A DNA stretch of 64,000 nt from Allium sativum (lineage: Eukaryota; Streptophyta; Magnoliopsida; Asparagales; Amaryllidaceae), in assembly GCA_030737875.1 (NCBI GenBank), contig CM060920.1:480716861-480780860 (forward strand), written 5' to 3'. The translations under genes were made by a program, and so were the position numbers. Positions 46,445 through 58,189 of the stretch are shown in pieces; within the stretch, counting starts at the first letter, position 1, and every line of letters starts with the position of its first letter. Under the pieces are notes generated by a model. It saw nothing but the letters and a program-made list of their open reading frames with translations. It had not been told where the DNA came from and ran no database searches.

Positions 46445-47420
46445 ATGTCTGGAGACCTTACTCCCCAGCTGCTGACGCTTTCACTCCTCCTCCTCCACGT
46501 GAACCAGCAAGCGGAAGAGTCCCAGAGTAGGAAGACGAATAATAGTCAAACAAGAAAGGATCTTAACAGTAATAATAAGAAACGAGAAAAAAGGAAATTC
46601 AATTTTTGTGGTATGGAGGGGCACATAGCCAAGGATTGTAGAAAGAGGAAAAGAAAGCAAGGAGAATGTTTTCATTGTGGGGAGACTGGACACATCAGCA
46701 AAGACTGCCCTGAGAAGACAGACTTTGAGAAGGGCGGGAAAGACAACAAGTCCCGAGAGAAGAGGGAGTGTAAATTCTGTGGCAAAGTGGGGCACTTAGT
46801 GAAGGATTGCCGGAAAAAGAAGTCCAAGATGAGTGGTGGGTGCTTTTCTTGCGGTGAGACAGGCCACATGGCTAAGGACTGCCCAAAGAAACGAGGACAG
46901 GGGCAGAGGGTTGGATCCACCTCGGGGGCGCAGGTTCATGTGCTAGAAGCGCCACCTCTGCAACAACGAGGTATAAATACTTCTGTAGAAAGTGTAGTTT
47001 ATCTTTATGATCACCCCGTTCGCACTTTATTTGATTCCGGCGCGTCACACTCCTTTATCTCGTCTGCTTTAGTAGAATCTCTGCACCTAAAAACTAGTAT
47101 GGTAGAGGACCCCTTAATTGTTTCAAACCCAATTGGGGGCCCAGCTCATTTGTCTATGATCTGTATGGGATTGAAAATTTCTATTCTAAGCGTAGAATTT
47201 AAATGTAGTGCCTTTGTTTTGGGCTTTTCGGGATATGGTTTGATTTTGGGCATGGATTGGCTATCCGGCAATGGGGCCATCCTTGATTGTGAGAAAAGGG
47301 TTGTTAGGCTCCTGACCCAGCTCGGTAACACTTTGGAAATTTCTTGTAATCCCTCGTATGCGGTAATGCTTAGTTATCTTGAATCGCTAGATGCCTCCGT
47401 TGAAAAATTTGCAATCGATT
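46445..47420 (+). pseudogene. E truncated gag with four zinc knuckles, then protease
   Basis: The ATG at 46445 (MSGDLTPQ) opens a 325-codon frame. The capsid is missing: about 40 residues lead straight into four CCHC knuckles. The first has lost its leading Cys (FNFCGMEGHIAKDC); the others (CFHCGETGHISKDC, CKFCGKVGHLVKDC, CFSCGETGHMAKDC) are complete. Protease follows with the active site [12 protein letters not shown]. The frame ends at 47420 because one extra A in the A run at about 47402-47406 shifts it; the sense continues in the next frame. The ATG follows the PBS by about 175 bp, as for gag. The short N-terminus could be a deletion joint. Confidence 0.85.
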
Positions 47421-47705
47421 AGAGTGGTCCGGGAATATCCGGATGTCTTCGAAGAGGTGAAGGGCTTGCCTCCGAAGCGGGAGATAGACTTCCGCATATA
47501 CCTTGTAGATAATGCAAAGCCCGTTGCGTCGCCCGTTAGACACATGGCTCCACGGGAAAGGAAAGAGCTCAGTAAACAGATTAAAGAGCTTCTAGAGAAG
47601 GGGTTCATTAGAAGGAGCATTTCAGAATGGGGCGCTCCAGTAGTGTTCGCCACTAAGGCAGAAGGTTCATTTCGCTTATGCATGAGTTGTAAAGAATCAC
47701 CCTAG
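47391..47705 (+). pseudogene. E reverse transcriptase N-terminal fragment
   Basis: In the shifted frame: [19 protein letters not shown], then [19 protein letters not shown] and FRLC, the N-terminal fingers of RT. Homology stops abruptly after FRLC (about 47685), before any catalytic Asp, and the frame ends at 47703-47705. Confidence 0.85.
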
Positions 47706-48509
47706 TAAATACATTTGGCAACATAGTTGACATTTGTTTATTTTCAAGAGATAATTCATCTATGTGGAATACCTTCTAGTAAGTGAACAAGATCTAAAAT
47801 TCACTAGTGAATTTTGGAGAGCTTGCATGGAACCATGAGTACGCAGTTATGCTTGAGCCAAGTATACTAGAAGGAGAATAAGTGAAAGTGGAACGAGAGG
47901 CAGCAGTGAAATAGGTTCCAACTCATATTTTGGAAACAAGAATTAAGAAGCTACGAAATTGCGAAGTTAAAGACGGACAAAGCATAATGGAGTTAAGCTC
48001 AAGGAATGCGACTCAGAAGATTGAAGACTAGATTCGTGCATCATATCTCTTCTTAAGAGTATATCCTTGATCCCTCTCTTCCTGTAGAGCTCACTTGCAT
48101 GCTATCTTTTGTGTATATCCTCTCGGTCCCATTCTCAATCCAATTTCTATTGCAAACCCCATAGGGAGTATGACTCATCTGTTAGTAACACATGTTGGGG
48201 CTTGAGGGTGTTCGTTGGATTGACCAAACTTTTTGGGTTTAATAGGATACGGGTTGGTCTTAGGAAGGGACTCCCTTGTGACCTAAAAGGAGTCCATCAT
48301 GCTTAGTTTCCTAGAATCATATATGGTGGTTGGGTTGAGAAATTCTTTAGGTGTCAGTCTGATGTTGATTTCGGTCTTCGGGGCTGATGCTTAGAGAGTT
48401 CTCCTCCTAATCAATATATATGTGGCATAGATTTCCAGTTTTGACATTGCCTAATAGGCACAAAGTTTTTACTTGCTTCTATCATTCGACTATACCTTTA
48501 GATAGGAAC
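47706..48509 (+). other. E interior: integrase scrap, decayed pol end and unidentified segment
   Basis: 47815-47855 keeps a scrap of the integrase core (FTSEFW, then TQLCLS in another frame). 47856-48060 is a decayed copy of the pol 3' end, parallel to 48620-48800. 48065-48505 has no retroelement homology I recognise: it holds a 65-codon frame (48109-48306) and some direct phrases such as TTGGGGCTTGAGGG, and could be captured or filler DNA. After it, intact pol resumes. Confidence 0.55.
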
Positions 48510-48909
48510 AATTGGGAAAAAGGCCTATAGATTAGAGCTACCCGAAAGATTGGCCGGAGTTCACAACGTTTTTCATGTTTCACGTCTCCGAAAATGTCTA
48601 CATGAGTCTGCTGAAGTGGTAGAGCCAAATATCCTAGAAGAAGCTGAAGTGGAACGCGAAGCAACCATAAGGAAAGTTCCAACCCGCATATTAGGAACAG
48701 AAGTGAAGAAGCTACGCAACCGCGAAGTCAAGCTCGTCAAAGTTCGGTGGAGCGACGCCGAAGAAGATGCAACTTGGGAAACTGAAGCTAGAATACGCGC
48801 AGCCTACCCTTTTCTTTTCGAGGGTACTTCTTTGATCTTTCCTTTTTCCTTAAGTTGCGCTTTTATCTATCTTTTTAGGTATATCTCCTCGACCCTATCT
48901 TTTAGGTAG
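48510..48909 (+). pseudogene. E pol C-terminus with chromodomain
   Basis: Begins mid-domain with LELPERLAGVHNVFHVSRL (integrase C-terminal region), then EVEREATIRKVPTRILGTE and the chromodomain KLVKVRWSDAEEDATWE, ending in a hydrophobic tail and a TAG at 48907-48909. The frame is open with no stop and closely resembles the same region of D. The local ATG at 48550 is not a real start. Confidence 0.8.
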
Positions 48910-49420
48910 AAATTCTTTGGATGAAAACATGTAATTGAAACATGTTATGGATGATGGTTGCAAGTGGTTGCAAGTGGTTGCAAGTGATTGCTAGTGGTTG
49001 CTCGTGGTTGCATATACACACACAATCTAGGTTTTAGATCGGCTCAGTCACTTCATATTGCATATGCATATATGTTTGCATTCGTATATGGTTGAACTTT
49101 AATGTGTTGTCATATGGATGTTGCATTTGTATGAATGATTGTGCACTCACGTAGAATCATGAATAGGAAAATTTGCATACATAATGGATTCATAGCACTT
49201 ACATAAATTCGCATTAAGGAGGTCAACTGAATCAGTAGACCGCCTGATTTTGCATTAGATAAGTACATGTTCACACACACACTTCGCATATGATCATGAA
49301 GCATTATAAGTCTTTTAAGGACAATGGATGCTCGTGTTTGATGGATGAGTAGATGGATGATTGGATGTTAGGATGTACATTCTTCCGGAACTTGAAGATT
49401 TCGGGGACGAAATCCTTTTA
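48910..49420 (+). other. E 3' untranslated region
   Basis: Contains TGGTTGCAAG direct repeats (about 48955-49010) and homology to the matching stretch of D and C (phrases such as GGAGGTCAACTGAATCAGT and the PPT-proximal GGGGACGAAATCCTTTTAAG). No gene. Confidence 0.7.
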
Positions 49421-49432
49421 AGTGGGGGAGAA
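49421..49432 (+). other. E polypurine tract
   Basis: AGTGGGGGAGAA abutting the 3' LTR. Confidence 0.88.
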
Positions 49433-52400
49433 TGTAACACCCCGTGAATTCTATAACCGTGAAATTCATAAATTAAAGCATAACTAATTTCAAATCAAAG
49501 AATTAAGGGAAACAGGATACGCCATTGTGTTTGTCTCGGAAAAATACGCGAAATAGAGTTCGAGTTTTCGAAAAACGGAGTCCGTATGAAGAAGATATGG
49601 CCTCCGGAAGTTTCAGAATTCAGGTTAAAATTCAAACAGACGAAAACAGCTCAGAAAAACAAGTTTAAAATTCAAAATCGGGCCCAATTGGCCAGGGCGG
49701 GAAAATTCCCGCCTAAGGCACCCAGGTCGACTTGGCAGTCGACCTGGGCTAGCCAGGTCGACAGGGCAGTCGACCTGGGTAACCCGTGTCGACTGCCAAG
49801 TCGACACGGTGTCGACTGGGCTGTCGACCTGGCCCCAGAGCCAGGTCGAACCCAGCCCACCCTGGCTGGCCAGGTCTGTGTTTGGTCGATTTTCTGAACC
49901 TTGCCTTGTCACTAGGGCTAGGTGTCAGCTCCTGGTTGGCCTCTCCTTCAAACGAACGGCTATTATTGAACCAAGCTTCATCGACGGTCTAAATCAACTC
50001 ACAAACTCTATAAAAAGGACCTAAGACTAACCCTAATTCACACAAACTAAAATGGAGCTGAGACCGTCATGTTGCTGAGGAGAGACTAAAGATAGCCGTC
50101 GGAAATTGAGAGGCAATTAGGAGAATAAACAAAAGCTTAAAGCAACGTCAAATCAATCAAAACAACGCCTACAACAAAGGATAGCATCTCCAAATTCAGA
50201 ATTCAGATTTCTGAATTGATGATTCGCCATACGCTGTAAGTAGAGTGCTATTCCGATGTGAATTAAATAATTGTGTTGATTTGTGTAATGTAAGAAATGG
50301 AATTGTGGCGATAATAATCTATATTTGTATGTTGCTTTGATGCAAAACGATTTGGGAATATTATGGAATACGATTGGATATTTGCAAGTACGCGATTTGC
50401 GTTGGAAACGAAATGGAATTGTGGCGGTAATGACTTATATTTGTATGTTATTTTGATTCTAAACGATTTGGCAATGCTATGGTTTGATTCATACAAGTAT
50501 ATGGTTTATGTTGACAACCACATGTTGTGGAATTTTGATTGGGACTCATGCAAACATATGATTCATATTGAAAACTACATGTTTGTGGTAGTTATTTACA
50601 ACACCCATTTGATAATTGCAAGCATATGATTCATGTTGAAAGTAACAACTATATGTTGTAATAATTTATTTAAGATTCATGCAAGTATATGATTCATGTT
50701 AACAACTATATGTTGTAATAATTTGTTTAAGATTCATGCAAGTATATGATTCATGTTAACAACTATATGTTATGATATTTTAATTGGAATTCATGATTCG
50801 TTATTATGCTAATATGATGAACATACTTTTATGACCACTTTTAGTGTGTAATTGAATCGACTAAGTATTATGATTCATATGAAGTTATGTTGGAATTGGC
50901 ATCATAGTTATAAAAATCATATTTTTGTGATAGTGACAAAACCACGCATCTTTGTAAATTTGTATTAATTTTATGAACATGACTAAACTATGTTCGTTAT
51001 TATGCCCAATTGAAAAACATGTTTTTAGGCTCATGTTGTTATCATAAGTTACATTAGAATTACATTAGAATTACATTCCTCTTGCAAGTTTACATAGATA
51101 AAATAAAAACCATGATGTAAGTTTAGATATGTTTATGCTATAATTCTATGAATAGAATGAAAACCATGATTCATATAAGAATTAGGTTGGGATAATTCTA
51201 GTTGAACCATACTTTTGTATTAGTGACAAAAGTAAGAACCTTTTTGTTAACATGTAGTGATTTTATGAACACGATTAGTTTATATCATGCCTAAATAAAA
51301 ATATAGGCTTATATTTCTAGTCAAGACCCTGTGCCAATAATAATGATATCTAATTTAGTTAGATTCTTAATTTCAAGTTTACATGGTTAGTTGAACCTAT
51401 GATTCATGTTTAAGTTTATGCCATAATCATATGAATAAAATAATTCATGTTTAAGTATTGTCTATGCATTAACCATATGAATAAAATGATTCATGTATTA
51501 TTTATGCCATGATTATATGAATAGAACGATGCATGTTTAAGTACTGCTTATGCCATAATCATATGAATAAAATAATTCATGTTTAAGTATTGTCTATGCA
51601 TTAACCATATGAATAGAATGATTTATGTTTAAGTATTGTTTATTGCTATGATTATATGGATAAAATGATTCATGTTATGCCATGATTATATGATGTTACA
51701 ATTGCAAGTTCACATGTGCCTATTTTGTGTTAATTGAATCGTTCGTTGCAAGTTCATGCGTTCACACTCCCCTTTTTCATGATATCTTATAAACACCATG
51801 TTGTAAGCCTCCCCTTTTCATTTGGCTTAATTGGGTTTAAGTATTAAACCCAACACACCTTACATTGGAGCGAACGTGTAAAACGGGGGTAATGACGTTT
51901 GGGCTAAAATATAGAATATATGTGTTGGCATGTTCAACGCATGCCAACAATCTTGAAAAGCAATTAAGTGGCATAAATGAAATTTAACCAATAAAGATGA
52001 ATTTGAATAATGGGCCGCAAATATTTACATATAAAAAGAAAAGAGACAAAATATGTAAATGTAGAAAATACGATGTGTTTAACCCGAGGTTGGATTGAGT
52101 TGTGATGTAAACCTGCCCGGAACCGCCCGGCTGTCCAGGAGTCACAACAATATGTATCCAATGTGGGTGGTTAAACACGGAGCCCAATAAGGACCCGAGG
52201 TTAGACTGAGTTGTGGCGTAAGACTGCCCGGACCCAACCGGCAACAGGCAGCCACAACAATACCTATCTAATGTGAGAGGTCAAGGCTTTAATAAGACAA
52301 TTAAGGCTAAGTCAGGATTGATAGGATTAAGTAAATTATATTAATACTTAATCAAAATGGAACATGCTAAACTAAACAGACTGATTGGGGGGTTAGGTTT

Positions 52401-53423
52401 ATAAAACACTTAACCAACTTAGCATGTTGGCTAGAAATAGAAAACCTAGTAGCGGAGGACCCTTTTCGCAGTAACCCTACAAGGTATCATGATACCCTGA
52501 AACTAGGCAGGGTGGGGCACGATTACTGGGCTGATTGTAAGAGGTCAAATCGACGGCGGTGGTGCAGCAGTGTAGGTTCTAACGGGGTGCGGGCGTGCAC
52601 ACACTCCGGCGCAGAAAAATAAGGCACTGGGCACCAGTAGCATACCTGTGCATTCTAGGATTGTGTCGGGCCGCCACCATGGGACTTGATACACCCCATG
52701 GTGGGACCAGCATAGGTAACTACAACATCGGGGGCCGTAAGACACATGTAACTATGCGAGTAGGAGCCGATCATCATAAAATGGATCACTTCACCCTAGT
52801 TATGGGGTGCCTGTTGGGAACTAGTTTATATGGGTACAGAGATTACTATGGGGTACGACAGTATATTCGACCCTAGACAACTTAACTAAGTATATGGTGC
52901 TTTCCCATTTCTAGTTTATACTTATCACACCCAGTTCTTTATTCATAGACTGAATAGTCCTAGACTTACTCATGCTTTATGTCTGACTCTACTTTTCTTT
53001 CGTCTTCTTTTCTTCCGTTTCCCCCGCCCCCCCAGGTCCACAGGGAGGGAATACCGCGGCTTGACCAGCCTTCATATCCAGCCTGAAGAGAAAGAATGTA
53101 TTGCTTGGATCTTTTCGTTTTGGACTATGGCTTTGGACAGCAACTATGGGACTTTTGCAGTTTATTTATGTTTCCTTTATGCTTCTTTAAATAATGTAAT
53201 CAAGACAGTTATGAAGATGTTATGTTTTTGGAAGTATTGTAAAACAAATTATGGCATGGATTGTGTAACACATATTTTAATGAAATAAAAGTTGTTGTTT
53301 TCCGCTGTTCAAAAATATGTGTTCTTATATCTGTCTTGTATATCTGTGACTTATACTTATAAACCTCCACCAAAATTAGGGCATTCCCTTTGAGAGTGAC
53401 CCTAACGGAGGTGGGGTGTTTCA
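49433..53423 (+). repeat. E 3' LTR (3991 bp)
   Basis: Near-identical partner of 42283-46257 with the same sub-features: near-palindrome 49697-49714, hairpin chain 49721-49855, TATA 50009-50016, tandem repeats, leader modules 52086-52166 and 52197-52281, and hairpin 52674-52704. Differences include a 12-bp duplication near 51060 (ATTAGAATTAC twice) and a rearranged poly-C tract near 53020. Confidence 0.95.
52086..52281 (+). other. Structured leader modules, E 3' LTR (two copies)
   Basis: Copies of 44925-45005 and 45036-45120. All four arms are unchanged; the differences lie outside the arms (for example ATACGTATCC to ATATGTATCC). Confidence 0.83.
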
Positions 53424-53428
53424 GCCAT

Positions 53429-53769
53429 CTCGCTCGAGAGAGAAGGCCAGTTTGATGAGTTAAACAAGCTCCCACTTGTTGGGTTTTCTTGGCCTAGCGC
53501 TATAAGCTTGGAAGAAATAAGTTTGGCCGTTGGGGAATTTGCTCCATCAGGCAGACCGTTATCTGGTCTACTAAGTGAACACTTAGGATACACACACTCA
53601 AAAACACCGCATAGCACAGCATTTGTTTGTATACGTTGGGTACTCGAGTCTAAACTCTAAACTATTTTGGCAGGTGATACGGCTAGAGGCAGAAGCGGAG
53701 GCCGTGGTTATGGATTAGGGAGTTACCGGCCTCGTAAAGTGCTTTTCTTGATAGCTTCCAAAGAGAGAC
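53429..53769 (+). pseudogene. F antisense extra gene (aORF), piece 3
   Basis: Picks up the frame of piece 2 after E (SLEREGQFDELNKLPLV), then reaches a TAG at about 53498. A Gly/Arg-rich segment (GDTARGRSGGRGYGLGSYRP) follows from 53673, preceded by TTTTGGCAG, a plausible intron 3' end. Solo LTR G interrupts it at 53769. Confidence 0.45.
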
Positions 53770-55363
53770 TATTGGAGAATGGAGTTTTGATGACAAGGAC
53801 CTTATTTCAATTAACATTATTAATTGATTATAATATATATACACACACTAATATTTCTATCTAGAATACAAATACATATATATATATATGCACGATTTGT
53901 ATACAGGACTTAAATACTGACTGTACAAGTTTTAGAGTTTTGAGGGATTCATGATTCTGAAAAGATTCAAGACTCATGAGTTATCAAGCTATCAAGAGTT
54001 CAAGAGTTCAAGAAAAAATATAGTAATAGAATCTACTTTATATGTAGGACTCTGACTAGCACTCTAGGTTCAAACTTTGTTTTTCAAATTATCTCTTTTC
54101 AAAATTGATTTCAAAACTATTTTCAAACTGATTTCAAACTTCTCTCAAAATAATTTAATCTTCCAAGAATTTCAAACTTATGATTTGAAACATATTTCCT
54201 AATTAATAGGTATTCATATTTTTAGTTTTATTAAATCATTTATATATATATATTACTAAGTTTATATTTGATTATAGTATTCTTATTTAAATTCAAAGTT
54301 TCCACGTAACCTTTTTGTTTATATAGTTTATGAATATCGCTTTATAAATTCCTATATATATGTTTATAATTATATTATATATACTTTTATATCACATATA
54401 CATAAAGTCTTTAATCATATGTTTAAGTAATATTTTTCTTTTGTATTTATACTTGAAAAATAATATTTTAACAATTATTTTTGTTTCAGGAATTTTCATA
54501 GTGTGTGTATATATATATATATTGGTTTAAATATTTTTAAAATGATTTAAAAATAAAAAAATATAGTGCATATGTCAACATACATATGTGGGTATGTCGA
54601 CATACAACTATCAGAAATTTAATTTTCAAAGGAAATGCCTTTTCACTATTTGTAACATTCCAGAAACATTGCAATCTTTCAAATCTTATAAATAGAGGGT
54701 GATTTTGAATTTTTTTCATACATCTTCTTCTCCTTCTTCACCCCTTTTCGTCCCACTGTTATTCTTTATCATTTTATTGATTTCTACACTTTTACTTTTT
54801 AGATTTCTACTCTAATTATACAAAATTTCTTCTTTTCTCGCTCTTTACTCAATACTCTTTGAATTGAAGTGCTATTGAAGAGTTTTAGGCTGTTGTAATC
54901 ATTTGCGAAGTGTTTGGGAATGGGTGTGTTCCTTGTAGCCCTGAAATCAAGGAAAGGGAGCGGTGGTAATTTTGTAGCCGTGAAATCAAGAGTGGTTGGA
55001 GCGGTGTTAGTCTTCTAGCCGTGAAATCAAGAGTGTTTAGAGCGGTGTTAACCTCGTAGCCGTGAAATCAAGGGGATTGTACTTGGATAGTGATATTAAT
55101 AAAACTATGTGCTATCCAGTGTTGCGTGAGAATGGACGTAGGAGTAATTCGAACTAGTATAAAATCAGGTGTGTTCTTTCCTTTTTCTGCATTTTTTATT
55201 TAGTTGTCTGTATTTGATTTTGTGTCTGCGATCATCTCCGGTATGTGTGATTCATATAGTAGATCATTTAAGTTTAAGATTTTCATAAATTCCTTATAAA
55301 CACTATTTACCCTCCCCCTAGTGTTTGTTTTGCCTTAAGATCCACATTCTGCAAACCCTAATA
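53770..55363 (+). mobile_element. G: solo LTR related to B
   Basis: Starts TATTGGAGAATGGAG (normally TGTTGG) and ends ACCCTAATA (normally CTAACA). Flanks GAGAC (53765-53769) and AAGAC (55364-55368) are a one-mismatch target-site duplication. It has a TATAAATA box at 54687-54694 and four U5 repeats around GTAGCCGTGAAATCAAG (about 54915-55075). No PBS, interior or second LTR is present, so the element has recombined down to one LTR. It is a different subfamily from B, with matching ends and promoter but a diverged middle. Confidence 0.85.
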
Positions 55364-55368
55364 AAGAC

Positions 55369-56007
55369 TAGCATGTTCGACGAACATGCACATTCACATG
55401 ATCGTAGTGACGAATACCGCCACAGCGACGGATCTCAACGATCTCTGACTCCTCCTACTTGGACATTGGGGACAGACTCCCGGTTCAATATGGCAGATAC
55501 CAGACATTTCTCATCAAAAACTCCTCCTCACATCGCACCTTTGGCTCCTACCCCGGTCATTAAAGGGAAAGAGTCGACAGTTAGCTATTCGAGAAAGAAG
55601 AAAATGGCAAAGAAGAAGAAGAAAGATCTGGCTATGCTTGAGAACCGAGAGCTTATATCGAGGAGATGAAAGCTCTTCTAAAGGAGAAGTTTCCCTAGCA
55701 CTGTTTTGATGAAATAATGTTCCTTCCTGACATTAACCCGATTCCTCATGAAGACACGGAGGAGTTTTGGATGAAGGTGAAAGCTATGTATTTCCAAGTG
55801 GAAGAGTGGAGGAGGTATTCTGCTAATCCTTAAGATCTGATTAGAAAGAAGAATGTGGAGATCCAAAGTCATAGGTTGACCATTGATGTTGAGCGGACCA
55901 CTATCCGAAACTTAGAGAGAGATTGGTGAGGCCTGACTCCTTATCGTTATTGCCTCTTTGCTTGTGGTCTCCCACTCTAGCGTTAACTGTTTATTATTGT
56001 TGTCACA
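55369..56007 (+). pseudogene. F antisense extra gene (aORF), piece 4
   Basis: After G the open frame reads MFDEHAHSHDRSDEYRHSDG, a Ser/Pro/Thr-rich stretch and a Lys-rich KKKMAKKKKKDLAM, to a TGA at 55669. Further coding-like sequence follows in the next frame (FLPDINPIPHEDTEEFWMK, then VERTTIRNLERDW). A GT at about 55927 and a pyrimidine-rich TCTCCCACTCTAG ending at 55980 could mark an intron, although it would be unusually short. Role unknown. Confidence 0.45.
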
Positions 56008-57900
56008 ATGGAGCCGAAGGAGATGTATGAGAAGCTGAAGAGGGAGGCGGAGCATGAAGCTTTGACCTTCAAGGATACAGTGACCTCGCTAACAACTAAG
56101 AATACGACCCTCAAAAAGGATAAAATTTAGCTGGTACAAGCGAACACTAATGGAGAAGGATAACAAAATGGTATCCCATCTTCAAATGAATAATGAGGCC
56201 CCGAGGAAGGAGAACGAGAGGTTGAAGGATGAGAACGAGGGGACTCAGAAGCTTCAAGAGGAGGATGCCGAGTTGTGGAGGCAGATAGAGGTGGGTAAGG
56301 AGGAGAAGGAGAAGAACTAGGCTGGAAATAAGGATTTATTGAGCTTGGTGGACAGGTTAAAGGCCGAGCACCAGAGGGAGGAAATTGAGGATGCCGAGGT
56401 CAAGGTAGAGGCATCCCTAGAGGAGCACGTCCAGAACTTGTATGTCAAGGCCTTATGGTTTCATGGAATCTCATGGGTCTGAGACTACCCTTGTATGTTG
56501 GTCCAATTGGGAAAGGTTAGTGTCGTATGAGACTTGGCTACGTCAGGTGGATGTGGGATCTTTGAATGAGAATCAACCGACGATCGATCTCCTAACTGAG
56601 GATGAGCTTGAGAAACTTGAGGAAGGGAGAAGATTATTACAGGAAGATGCTAAGAAGGAGATACTGCAAAGCGTGCTGCTGAAATGGGGAAGTCTATAAC
56701 TACTGAGAGCGTAGTAGTCACTCAGACATTTGCGGAAAGCTCTTATCAGTCGCCGTCTCCAGCATCTTCCACAACTAGTGGTCCTACTATTCCAGTTCAG
56801 GTCTCAGCTACGTATGACCACGAGCATCTAGGATTGGGAGAGACGGGATCAACTTTGATAGCTACAGCAAGCACACTCCCTATCATACCCACACCATTTC
56901 TTTCTGGAGATAAATTTTTGCTACCGCGAATACCCGAAGATGATGTGATTGCAGAATTCATGGACTAAATAGTTGTATTTTTACTATGCAGCCCCTACTG
57001 GAGAGGATGTGACACCAGGCTTTACCCCGATGCTTCCACAAACAACAGAGTCTAGGTTAGGACTACAAGGGATACAATTTCGAGAGGGAAGCGGTCAGTT
57101 GGACACGTTTTCGGATGTTGAGCTAGGTCCCATATTTACAAGGACCTACTAGAGGAAGGAGAGGTTGTAGACAGCCAGAGTGTCCATGTAACGGGCCCTA
57201 TATAGGCAAACGTGTCGACAATGCAGGCAATGGTGGAAGCCCTAAAAACTCAGATGGTGGCCAAATCTGAAGAGTAGGAGGAGAAGAGAAGGCAGGATGA
57301 GGCTGCCATTCTGGAGGCACATGCCAAGGCTATGTGGGATGCCAAGAAAAGGCTACTGCTGCAGTAGCGAAGAAGAAGGCCGATGTCGAGGAAGAGGAGG
57401 TTAGGGTTACCGAAGAGGCCAGGAAGATGAGAGCCGCCGATGAGGCTGAAAATGAGAGAGTTGCCATGGAGGCTAGGAAGAAGAAGGCCGACGATATTGT
57501 CAAACAGAAAGCCATGGAGACTTATGAACAGCTTAAGGCGGATGACATGGTGAATCTCAAGTCCAAGTAGCTAGCCGATCGGAAGGCCGCCAGAGAAGCC
57601 AAGAAGAAGGCGGAGCTAGAGGCCAAGAAAGCTTTGGGAGAGGATGACACTGTGTTGGCCGTTACTTCTGGTGTTACCCTAAAACCACTTCAATACATTA
57701 CCCCCATGGACATCATGGAGATTACAAGTGGCGAGGATGAAGGCGGAGGGCACACCACGATCTCTTATGAATCCATCACTCCCCCTAAGGGCAGAGGAGG
57801 GAAAAGAGGGAGCGACTCTGGAAAGAAGAGACCTGTTATTGGAGAACCACTTAATGCTAAATTTGTGAAAAAGAAGAAAAGAAAGAAGAAAGATGAATAG
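56008..57900 (+). pseudogene. F antisense extra gene (aORF), piece 5: coiled-coil C-terminus
   Basis: Glu/Lys-rich heptad-like sequence (MEPKEMYEKLKREAEHEA and onward), broken by stops at about 56127 and 56161. A Ser/Thr/Pro-rich frame follows (56684-56968), then a second long Ala/Glu/Lys-rich coiled coil (57334-57633, one TAG at 57568-57570). The gene ends with an acidic patch and a basic KKKKRKKKDE at 57900, which could act as a nuclear signal. A TTTTTACTATGCAG near 56990 could be an intron 3' end. It is convergent with F pol, which ends at 59059. Composition fits the C-terminal part of PF04195-type plant proteins, but I cannot prove that. Confidence 0.5.
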
Positions 57901-58189
57901 TATTAGTGATTGTTATAGATATTACCGACATTTTAGTTATGTAAACCAGTAGTATACGCAAGTACGACCCTCTCTTTTGGTCTTTGGAGGCACGGTTCCT
58001 GTCGTTAGAAAGAAAAGATATTAGATACGTGGTTTGTTTTGGAATTGTGAAAAGGAAATATTAATTAGCTTTTCTTAAATCGTGTTTCACATCGAGTGTT
58101 CGAATGTTTGTCTCATACTTTCTAGTGTTCTATACTTGCACAAGCGTACTTATTATTACACCTAAGCGAACGCGATTGGTGACCCAGCT
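57901..58189. other. aORF 3' flank, nothing recognised
   Basis: AT-rich sequence after the aORF stop, without repeats or frames of note. Confidence 0.5.

Larger units (their letters stand above)
42283..53423 (+). mobile_element. E: young, gutted chromovirus, nested in F
   Basis: TSD GCCAT at 42278-42282 and 53424-53428. LTRs 42283-46257 and 49433-53423 (3975 and 3991 bp) show roughly 25-30 differences by hand comparison plus a 12-bp duplication, so it is probably the youngest insertion here. The interior is only 3.2 kb: PBS, a truncated gag with four zinc knuckles, protease, the first part of RT, an unidentified segment, and the last part of pol with the chromodomain. It lacks the RT catalytic core, RNase H and most of integrase, so it depended on another element. 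Confidence 0.95.
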
